A DNA stretch of 24,347 nt from Pseudomonadota bacterium (GTDB lineage: Bacteria; Pseudomonadota; Gammaproteobacteria; Burkholderiales; Ferrovaceae). The notes below the pieces were generated by a model. The model had not been told where the DNA came from. It ran no database searches and was given only the letters and a program-made list of their open reading frames with translations. The stretch covers positions 1 through 24,347 of the forward strand of contig JAJZPY010000019.1 in NCBI GenBank assembly GCA_021811005.1. Direction: 5' to 3'. This document shows positions 1-6,095 of this stretch, in pieces (position 1 is the first letter of the stretch; the number at the start of each line of letters is the position of its first letter). Both the position numbers and the translations under genes were made by a program.

Positions 1-335
1 GGCGGCTGGTGCTGGCATTCCAGCCCCACCGCTATACGCGCACGCGCGATTGTTTTGACGGTTTCATCCAGGTGCTTTCTTCGGTGGATCGTCTGGTTTT
101 GGCACCGGTATACGCGGCAGGCGAACCGCCCATCAGTGGCGCAGACAGCCCGGCGCTTGCCACGGCGCTGCAGAAGGCCGGAGCGCGCGCGCCCCTTTAT
201 GTGGAAAACGGTGCAGACCTGGCGCAGCGCGTGCTGGATGTGCTGGCGCCCCAGGATGTGCTGATCACGATGGGCGCAGGCAGCATCGGCCAGTTGCCGG
301 CCCAGCTGGTGGCGCTGGCAGGAGGACGCACATGA
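1..335 (+). CDS. murC: UDP-N-acetylmuramate--L-alanine ligase, C-terminal part
   Basis: This is the last 111 codons of an open frame that enters from the left edge. It reads RLVLAFQPHRYTRTRD at its start, the hallmark of the C-terminal domain of MurC, the cytoplasmic ligase that adds L-alanine to UDP-MurNAc in peptidoglycan synthesis. The VYAAGE and GADS segments and the closing ITMGAGSIGQLP segment are also typical of this domain. The ATP-binding and central domains lie outside the window. The TGA stop overlaps the murB start in an ATGA, which fits co-transcription within the dcw cluster. The identity is secure. Whether the upstream part is intact cannot be seen. Confidence 0.95.
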   Translation, partial: RLVLAFQPHRYTRTRDCFDGFIQVLSSVDRLVLAPVYAAGEPPISGADSPALATALQKAGARAPLYVENGADLAQRVLDVLAPQDVLITMGAGSIGQLPAQLVALAGGRT

Positions 336-1303
336 GCTGGATCGCTCCCGGGGAACTGCGTCGCAACGAGCCCATGAGTCGCCACGTCAGTTGGCGTGCC
401 GGTGGCATGGCAGCGCAATGCTACGTGCCGAAAAATCGCGAGGACCTGGTCGATTTCGTGCGTTCACGGGCCGCCGGAGAAAAATTGCACGTGGTGGGGC
501 TGGGCAGCAACTTGCTGGTTCGCGATGGCGGGCTTGATGCGACGGTGGTGCTGACTCACGGCGCTTTGCGGTCCAGCACGGTGGCGGGCAGCGAGGCACG
601 CGGCACCGTGCTGGAAGTGGAAGCGGGCGTACCTGCGCCCAAGGTGGCTCGCATGGCAGCGCGCCTGGGGCTTGCCGGCGCGGAATTCCTGGCGGGCATA
701 CCGGGCACCATGGGCGGGGCACTGGCCATGAACGCCGGCTGTTACGGAGCAGAAACCTGGGATTACGTGGTTTCGGTCACGACGCTCGACCGCAGCGGAC
801 GCATCCGGGTGCGCACTCCGGCGGATTACGACATCGGCTACCGGCACGTGGCCCTGCGTGATGCCGGTGTGGCGGCGAGCGCATGGCCTGAAGGGCAGGC
901 CCCGCTGGAGCCGGATGGGGAATGGTTTCTGTCGGCTCGCCTGGCATTTCCGGAAGGTTCAAGCGAGAACGCGTTGCAGCGCATCCGGGAACTGCTGGCG
1001 CGTCGCGTGGCAAGCCAGCCACTGGGCCAGCCCAACGCCGGTTCCGTGTTCCGCAACCCTGCCGGGGACCACGCAGCCCGCCTGATCGAATCTTGCGGCC
1101 TTAAAGGGGAGAGGGAGGGGGGCGCTGAAGTTTCTCGCAAGCACGCCAATTTTATTGTCAACCGGGGTGGTGCCTCAGCCCGGGATATCGAAACCCTGAT
1201 CCGAAAAATCCAGGAACGCGTCCTGCGGGAATGTGGCGTGTCGCTGGTGACGGAAGTCCGGATCGTGGGGAAGCCGCTTGAAGTGAAGGAGATCGCACAA
1301 TGA
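332..1303 (+). CDS. murB: UDP-N-acetylenolpyruvoylglucosamine reductase
   Basis: MurB is a cytoplasmic FAD enzyme that reduces UDP-GlcNAc-enolpyruvate with NADPH to UDP-MurNAc. The 323-residue protein shows the FAD-binding motif GLGSNLLVRDGG (residues 57-67 region), the AGIPGTMGGALAMNAGCYG segment (about 121-139), the GSVFRNP motif with the proposed general-acid serine at 238, and AEVSRKHANFIVN (265-277). A glutamate in TEVRIVG (E308) fits the second catalytic acid. Between about residues 176 and 197 there is a Pro/Ala-rich stretch that looks longer than usual for the family. The start ATG overlaps the murC stop (ATGA), and the stop overlaps the ftsQ start in the same way, so translation is probably coupled. 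ddl is absent from the junction with ftsQ. Confidence 0.97.
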   Translation: MSWIAPGELRRNEPMSRHVSWRAGGMAAQCYVPKNREDLVDFVRSRAAGEKLHVVGLGSNLLVRDGGLDATVVLTHGALRSSTVAGSEARGTVLEVEAGVPAPKVARMAARLGLAGAEFLAGIPGTMGGALAMNAGCYGAETWDYVVSVTTLDRSGRIRVRTPADYDIGYRHVALRDAGVAASAWPEGQAPLEPDGEWFLSARLAFPEGSSENALQRIRELLARRVASQPLGQPNAGSVFRNPAGDHAARLIESCGLKGEREGGAEVSRKHANFIVNRGGASARDIETLIRKIQERVLRECGVSLVTEVRIVGKPLEVKEIAQ

Positions 1304-2151
1304 CAGTGTTGACGATACCGGGATGGAAGTCATGGGCGCGGCGCGGACGGCCGGCCCAGGAGCAGGAGGCGCCGGTACGCCTGGGGCGCCGGAAAGGAAC
1401 CACCATGGGAACACGCCGGCGCGAAGACCGGTCGGCCGGCGGCCTGTGGCTGCCTTCCCTGCGCCATACCGTGGTGCTTGCCGCAAAATCGGCAGCAGCA
1501 GGGCTGGCCCTGCTGCTGGTTCTGGCCCTGATGGGATGGGTGGCGCAACGCCCCATGTTCCAGATCAAGCGGGCCGTGGTGACGGGTGATTTGCAGCAGG
1601 TGGACCGCGAACTGGTGGCCAAGCGTGCCAGGACGGTGCGCGGCAATTTCTTTACCGTGGATCTGCAGGCCGCCGCAGCCGAGCTGCGCACCATTCCCTG
1701 GGTGCGTTCGGTGCGTCTGCGCAGGCTGTGGCCCAACGGCCTGGAAGTGCAGGTGGAAGAGCAGCATCCCACGGCTCACTGGGGGGATGACGCGCTCATC
1801 AACGCGCAAGGAGAGGTGTTTGCTGCGGATTACAACGCGGCTTTGCCCCGTTTTGACGGGCCGGCAGGCAGCGGGCCGGAAATGGTCCAGGCGCTGGCGC
1901 AATTCGACCAGGAGCTGGCGCCCGTGAAGCGCCAGGTGGAAGCGGTGGATTTGTCGGAGCGCGGGGCCTGGACATTGCGTCTTGACAACGGGCTGACGAT
2001 TGCCCTGGGCCGGGAAAAAATCCATGAACGCCTGCAACGTTTCGTGGGTGTTTACGGCGTGGTGTTTCAAAACAGTTCGCCTCAGGGTGCCACCGTGGAT
2101 TTGCGTTATCCGAACGGTTTCGCGCTGCGCGCCGCGGATTTGCGGGGATAG
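1300..2151 (+). CDS. ftsQ: Cell division protein FtsQ
   Basis: FtsQ is a bitopic inner-membrane protein that links early and late division proteins at the septum (FtsQLB complex). The 283-residue product has a basic cytoplasmic N-terminus, one hydrophobic segment at about 57-82, and then a POTRA-like domain (about 86-155, with the typical FFTVDL and IPWVRSVRLRRLWPNGLEV segments). A C-terminal beta domain follows. The chosen ATG overlaps the murB stop and has a strong AAGGAG ribosome site 8-9 nt upstream. A second candidate start at 1405 (MGTRRRED) also has a good AAAGGA site and would shorten the cytoplasmic tail by 35 residues. Conservation of the tail would decide between them. It lies between murB and ftsA, with 3 nt to ftsA. 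Confidence 0.95.
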   Translation: MTVLTIPGWKSWARRGRPAQEQEAPVRLGRRKGTTMGTRRREDRSAGGLWLPSLRHTVVLAAKSAAAGLALLLVLALMGWVAQRPMFQIKRAVVTGDLQQVDRELVAKRARTVRGNFFTVDLQAAAAELRTIPWVRSVRLRRLWPNGLEVQVEEQHPTAHWGDDALINAQGEVFAADYNAALPRFDGPAGSGPEMVQALAQFDQELAPVKRQVEAVDLSERGAWTLRLDNGLTIALGREKIHERLQRFVGVYGVVFQNSSPQGATVDLRYPNGFALRAADLRG

Positions 2152-2154
2152 CCG

Positions 2155-3399
2155 ATGATTGCCAAGAATCGTGAAAACCACAGCCTGATTGTCGCGCTCG
2201 ACATCGGCACCTCGAAAATCGTGGTGATCGTGGCCGAGGCCTTGCCAGACGGGCCGGGGTTTGAAGTCATCGGACTGGGGCAGCACCCTTCGCGCGGCCT
2301 GCGCCGCGGGGTGGTGGTGAACATCGAGTCCACCGTCAACTCCATCCAGCGGGCACTGGAGGAGGCCGAGTTGATGGCCAACGTCAAGATCCGGGAAGTG
2401 ATCACCGGCATTGCGGGAAGCCATGTCAAAAGCTTCAACTCGCATGGCATGGTGGCCATCAAGGACAAGGAAGTGGCGCCTTCCGATGTGGAACGCGTGC
2501 TGGAGACCGCACGGGCCGTGAGCATTCCCACCGATCAGCAGATCCTGCACATCCTGACCCAGGAATTCATCATCGACGGGCAGGAAGATGTGCGGGAACC
2601 GGTAGGCATGAGCGGCGTGCGGCTGGAAGTCAAGGTGCATATCGTGACGGGTGCGGTGTCGGCAGCCCAGAACATCATGAAATGTGTCCGCCGCTGCGGG
2701 CTGGAAGTGCGCGACCTGATCCTGCAACCGCTTGCTTCGGCCACAGCCGTCCTGACCGATGACGAAAAAGACCTCGGGGTCTGTCTGGTGGATATCGGGG
2801 GCGGAACCACCGACCTTGCGGTTTTCGTCCAGGGCGCCATCCGCCATACCGCCGTCATCCCGATTGCCGGAGACCAGATCACCAACGACATCGCCATGGC
2901 CCTGCGGACCCCCACGGCGGCCGCCGAGGAAATCAAGGTGGCCCACGGCTGCGCCCTGCGCCAGCTGGCAGATGCCGACCAGATGGTGGAAGTTCCCGGG
3001 GTGGGGGATCGGGGCTCGAGGCAGCTTTCGCGTCATACCCTGGCAGAAGTGATCGAACCGCGGGTGGAAGAGCTGTTTTCACTGATCCAGGCGGAGCTTC
3101 GCCGCAGTGGTTTCGAGGAATTGCTGTCCTCGGGCATCGTTCTGACCGGGGGCACCAGCGCCATGAGCGGCATGCTGGAACTGGGGGAGGAAATATTTCA
3201 CATGCCGGTGCGGCTGGGCTTGCCCAACTACCGCGGCGGCCTGTCAGAAGTCGTGCGAAGCCCCCGTTTTGCTACGGGCATGGGGTTGTTGATTTCGGGG
3301 GTTGAGCAGCATCAAAAAGCGCAGGTTTCCCGTGCCAGCATCGGGTCGCTCGCGCAGTTGGTGGATCGCATGAAAAACTGGTTCAAGAGCGCGTTTTAA
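2155..3399 (+). CDS. ftsA: Cell division protein FtsA
   Basis: FtsA is the actin-like ATPase that tethers FtsZ to the inner membrane. The 414-residue protein has the phosphate-1 motif ALDIGTSK near residue 15 and the phosphate-2 segment LVDIGGGTTDLAVF. It has the adenosine motif IVLTGGTSAMSG and ends in an amphipathic helix (SLAQLVDRMKNWFKSAF) that is the expected membrane-targeting sequence. Length is normal for the family (E. coli about 420). The ATG lies 3 nt after the ftsQ stop, with a purine-rich GCGGGGA just upstream inside the end of ftsQ. It is part of the dcw cluster and directly precedes ftsZ. Confidence 0.98.
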   Translation: MIAKNRENHSLIVALDIGTSKIVVIVAEALPDGPGFEVIGLGQHPSRGLRRGVVVNIESTVNSIQRALEEAELMANVKIREVITGIAGSHVKSFNSHGMVAIKDKEVAPSDVERVLETARAVSIPTDQQILHILTQEFIIDGQEDVREPVGMSGVRLEVKVHIVTGAVSAAQNIMKCVRRCGLEVRDLILQPLASATAVLTDDEKDLGVCLVDIGGGTTDLAVFVQGAIRHTAVIPIAGDQITNDIAMALRTPTAAAEEIKVAHGCALRQLADADQMVEVPGVGDRGSRQLSRHTLAEVIEPRVEELFSLIQAELRRSGFEELLSSGIVLTGGTSAMSGMLELGEEIFHMPVRLGLPNYRGGLSEVVRSPRFATGMGLLISGVEQHQKAQVSRASIGSLAQLVDRMKNWFKSAF

Positions 3400-3438
3400 T
3401 TCGGTACTATTCGTCCTGTCGGGAAGGAGAAAAACAAC
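3400..3438 (+). promoter_or_regulatory. ftsA-ftsZ spacer with strong ribosome binding site and possible promoter
   Basis: The 39-nt spacer holds a full AAGGAG Shine-Dalgarno (3424-3429) nine bases before the ftsZ ATG, the best-placed site in this cluster, as expected for the most abundantly made division protein. A TACTAT (3405-3410) with TTCAAG 17 nt upstream inside ftsA could be a weak sigma-70 promoter, but it matches the -35 consensus at only three of six bases. The ribosome site is seen directly. The promoter is a guess. Confidence 0.5.
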
Positions 3439-4596
3439 ATGGCAAATTTCGAAATTCAGGAGTGCGAAGCCCTCGATGCGGTCATCAAGGTGGTGGGCGT
3501 TGGGGGGTGTGGGGGCAATGCCGTGGAACACATGGTTACGGGCGGGGTGTCCGGCGTGGAATTCATTGCCATGAACACCGACAGCCAGGCGCTCAAACGC
3601 AGCAAAGCCAGCAAGCTGCTGCAGCTGGGGGCGGCCCTGACCAAAGGGTTGGGTGCGGGAGCCAATCCCGAAATCGGCAGGCAGGCAGCCCTGGCAGACC
3701 GGGAACGCATTGCCGAAATGATGGCGGGCGCCGACATGCTGTTCATCACCGCAGGCATGGGCGGAGGCACCGGGACGGGCGCGGCGCCTGTCGTGGCCCA
3801 GATTGCCCGGGAAATGGGCATCCTGACCGTGGCCGTGGTGACCAAGCCTTTCAGTTTTGAAGGCCGGCGCATGAAGGCTGCCCAGGAAGGCATCGAACAA
3901 CTGTCGGAATATGTCGATTCACTCATCATCATTCCCAATGAAAAGCTGCTGAGTGTCCTGGGGGATGACGTGGGCATGCTGGAAGCTTATCAGGCAGCCA
4001 ACGACGTGCTGCAGGGTGCGGTTGCCGGTATCGCCGAAGTGATCAACTGTCCGGGCCTGGTCAACGTGGACTTCGCGGACGTGCGCACCGTCATGTCCGA
4101 GATGGGTGTGGCCATGATGGGTTCTGCTGCCGCGGCCGGCATCGATCGTGCCAATGTGGCTGCCCAGCAGGCCATTGCCAGCCCGCTGCTGGAAGACGTC
4201 AACCTCAACGGGGCGCGCGGTGTACTGGTCAATATCACCGCCAGCCAGAACATGAAGCTCAAGGAAGTGCATGATGTCATGAACACCATCCGCTCCTTTA
4301 CCGCCGAAGATGCCACGGTGATTTTTGGCAGCGTGGTGGACGAAGCCATGGGGGATTCCCTGCGCGTCACCATCGTGGCCACCGGCCTTGGCGGCCCTGC
4401 AGTGAAGCGGGCCCAGCCGCAGCCGCTCAAAGTGGTGCGGACCGGGACTGACAACGTGGCGCTGGACGTGGATTATGAAACCCTGGACCAGCCTGCCGTG
4501 ATTCGCCGCGGTCGCAACACCATGGTCGAAGCCATGCGCGATAACGGCATGGATCTTCTTGATATTCCAGCGTTTTTGCGCAAGCAGGCGGACTGA
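3439..4596 (+). CDS. ftsZ: Cell division protein FtsZ
   Basis: FtsZ is the tubulin-like GTPase that forms the cytokinetic ring. The 385-residue protein has the N-terminal nucleotide-binding glycines (VGVGGCGGNA, about 19-28) and the tubulin signature GGGTGTG at residues 108-114. The T7 synergy loop NVDFADVR (209-216) carries two aspartates that complete the GTPase site of the next subunit. A linker of roughly 50 residues leads to the C-terminal peptide LLDIPAFLRKQAD, the docking site for FtsA and ZipA-type partners. All catalytic elements are present. It sits between ftsA and lpxC as in many gamma- and betaproteobacteria. Confidence 0.99.
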   Translation: MANFEIQECEALDAVIKVVGVGGCGGNAVEHMVTGGVSGVEFIAMNTDSQALKRSKASKLLQLGAALTKGLGAGANPEIGRQAALADRERIAEMMAGADMLFITAGMGGGTGTGAAPVVAQIAREMGILTVAVVTKPFSFEGRRMKAAQEGIEQLSEYVDSLIIIPNEKLLSVLGDDVGMLEAYQAANDVLQGAVAGIAEVINCPGLVNVDFADVRTVMSEMGVAMMGSAAAAGIDRANVAAQQAIASPLLEDVNLNGARGVLVNITASQNMKLKEVHDVMNTIRSFTAEDATVIFGSVVDEAMGDSLRVTIVATGLGGPAVKRAQPQPLKVVRTGTDNVALDVDYETLDQPAVIRRGRNTMVEAMRDNGMDLLDIPAFLRKQAD

Positions 4597-4624
4597 ATCC
4601 GGTGCGTGACCTGCATCGAAGGCG

Positions 4625-4636
4625 TATAATGGCGGC
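4625..4636 (+). promoter_or_regulatory. Perfect -10 hexamer 6 nt before lpxC start
   Basis: A perfect TATAAT (4625-4630) is followed by only GGCGGC before the lpxC ATG at 4637. Initiation 6-8 nt after a -10 would fall on or beside the A of the ATG, so a transcript from here would be leaderless or nearly so. No Shine-Dalgarno lies at a usable distance (GAAGG is about 15 nt away). No good -35 hexamer is visible 16-18 nt upstream, which lowers confidence that it is a working promoter. Confidence 0.4.
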
Positions 4637-5560
4637 ATGTTGAAACAACGAACCCTCAAAACTGCCGTTCAGACGACCGGGGTGGGATTGCACACCGGAA
4701 TCAAGGTCGTCCTGAATATCCGGCCGGCTCCCGTGGACAACGGCATCGTGTTCGTGCGGACCGATCTTCCCGGTGCTCCGGCGATCCCTGCGCTGGCGGG
4801 CAACGTGACGGATACCCGGCTGTCGACCGTGATCGAAGCACAAGGCGCCCGGGTGGGCACCATCGAACACCTCATGTCCGCTTTTTCCGGACTGGGCGTG
4901 GACAATGCGTTCGTGGATGTTTCCGGACCTGAAGTCCCCATCCTGGATGGCAGTTCCGGACCTTTCGTGTTCCTGATGCAATCGGCGGGGCTGGTGGAGC
5001 AGGCAGCACCCAAGCGCTACATTCAGGTGGTGAAACCGGTGGAAGTGGTTCAGGGCGATAAGGTGGCCCGTTTTGAGCCCTACAACGGCTTCAGGATCAC
5101 CTATGAGGGTCAGTTTGACCATCCCGCATTCGAAAAAGTCGGTTCAGCGGTGACGGTGGACTTCGCCGACACGTCCTATGTGCGCGAAGTGGCCCGGGCA
5201 CGCACCTTTGGTTTCACCCAGGATGTTGAAATGTTGCGGTCACAGGGCCTTGCCCTGGGCGGCAGCCTTGAAAACGCCATCGTGATGGATGAGTTCCGGG
5301 TGCTCAATACCGACGGCTTGCGCTATGCCGACGAATTCCTGCGCCACAAGATTCTGGATGCCGTGGGAGATCTCTACCTGCTGGGGCATCCGTTGATCGG
5401 TTCCTTCCTGGGACACAAGTCGGGGCATGCGCTCAACAACCAGGCTGCCAGAGCCCTTCTTGCAGATGCATCGGCCTGGGTCTGGGTGTCCTTCGAGCCG
5501 GGAGACCCGGTTCCTTCCGCATTCATCGAGCCGCTGCCGCTGTCTCAGCCTGCTTTCTGA
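4637..5560 (+). CDS. lpxC: UDP-3-O-acyl-N-acetylglucosamine deacetylase
   Basis: LpxC is the zinc deacetylase that carries out the committed step of lipid A synthesis in the cytoplasm. The 307-residue protein begins with the typical QRTLKTAVQTTGVGLHTG. It has the zinc ligands H78 (in TIEHLMSA) and H237 and D241 (in RHKILDAVGDL), plus the catalytic histidine H264 in GHKSGH. E77, beside the first zinc ligand, is the expected general base. Length matches the E. coli enzyme (305). In E. coli LpxC is degraded by FtsH through a hydrophobic C-terminal tail. Here the tail ends LSQPAF, which may serve the same role, but that is inference. It follows ftsZ by 40 nt and converges on dciA with a 23-nt gap. 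Confidence 0.98.
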   Translation: MLKQRTLKTAVQTTGVGLHTGIKVVLNIRPAPVDNGIVFVRTDLPGAPAIPALAGNVTDTRLSTVIEAQGARVGTIEHLMSAFSGLGVDNAFVDVSGPEVPILDGSSGPFVFLMQSAGLVEQAAPKRYIQVVKPVEVVQGDKVARFEPYNGFRITYEGQFDHPAFEKVGSAVTVDFADTSYVREVARARTFGFTQDVEMLRSQGLALGGSLENAIVMDEFRVLNTDGLRYADEFLRHKILDAVGDLYLLGHPLIGSFLGHKSGHALNNQAARALLADASAWVWVSFEPGDPVPSAFIEPLPLSQPAF

Positions 5561-5583
5561 CCCCCGTCAAAATCACCGAGGTT

Positions 5584-6018
5584 TCACACGCGTCGTCCGC
5601 GCGCTTGCAGGAGGCGCAGCACGGCTGTCCTGAGTGCCGACGGGGGCAGCGTTCCTGCCAGCGACTCGAAATGGGCCAGGGCTTCATCAGGAAGTCCATT
5701 GGCCACGCGATACCGGTTTGGGGCTGACGGCGGAGGGGCCATCTGGAACTGCAGGGTTGAAATGTCAGGGCTCAGGCGCTGCAAGTTTCGGATCAGGGTG
5801 GGACTCAGCATCCGCAGCTTGGCCGCCACGGCCTGGCTGCTGACCTGAACCTGCAAACGCGTCCCTTCCAGTCCGGTGACCTGCGCATGAGGACGAAGTG
5901 CGGCCGGCAACGCCTGTTGCCAGGCTTCCTGCAACGGCGCCATGTGTTTCAACCGGGCTTTGAGGGATCCGAAAACCGGATCCCCGCCGATGATGTCCTG
6001 CAGTGGCTTCGTACCCAT
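5584..6018 (-). CDS. dciA: DciA-family (DUF721) putative replicative helicase loader
   Basis: The 144-residue protein has a DUF721 domain at about 28-92. Its key segments are W33, a hydrophobic VTGLEGTRLQVQVSS strand pair, and the AAKLRMLSPTLIRNL helix. DciA proteins bind DnaB and help load it at the origin in bacteria that lack the DnaC or DnaI loaders. The C-terminal third (about 93-144) is Pro/Ala-rich and probably flexible at first, then helical. The gene is divergent from secA, and a DUF721 gene beside secA and after lpxC is common in beta- and gammaproteobacteria. The first in-frame ATG after an upstream stop is used. There is only a weak ribosome site (GGGTG), and a TAAAAT lies 6 nt before the ATG. 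The family call is firm. The loader role is by family knowledge. Confidence 0.85.
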   Translation of the reverse strand: MGTKPLQDIIGGDPVFGSLKARLKHMAPLQEAWQQALPAALRPHAQVTGLEGTRLQVQVSSQAVAAKLRMLSPTLIRNLQRLSPDISTLQFQMAPPPSAPNRYRVANGLPDEALAHFESLAGTLPPSALRTAVLRLLQARGRRV

Positions 6019-6024
6019 GCACCC

Positions 6025-6065
6025 ATTTTACAGGAGCACGGCCCCGGGCCGTACTCTGGTAAAAT
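6025..6065. promoter_or_regulatory. Divergent dciA/secA promoter region with palindrome
   Basis: The 77-nt dciA-secA gap contains two opposed -10-like elements. On the + strand, TGGTAAAAT (6057-6065) is an extended -10 with TAAAAT, giving an expected secA leader of about 24 nt. On the - strand, TAAAAT covers 6030-6025 and ends 6 nt before the dciA ATG. Between them lies a perfect inverted repeat ACGGCCC-C-GGGCCGT at 6038-6052, which covers the place where both -35 elements would sit. Neither promoter has a recognisable -35. The repeat and hexamers are seen directly. The function as a shared control site is inference. Confidence 0.45.
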
Positions 6066-6095
6066 TACGCTTTTTGCCCGTCAGCCCAACTTGCC

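Noticed and set aside
1330..3036. A 568-codon open frame on the minus strand under ftsQ and ftsA
   Set aside because: It mirrors two certain genes. Its product is rich in His, Gly and Arg with no recognisable domain, as expected of an antisense shadow in GC-rich DNA.
5558..5569. TGAC-CCCC-GTCA mini-hairpin between lpxC and dciA as a terminator
   Set aside because: The stem is only 4 bp and is not followed by a T-run on either strand, so it is not a credible intrinsic terminator.
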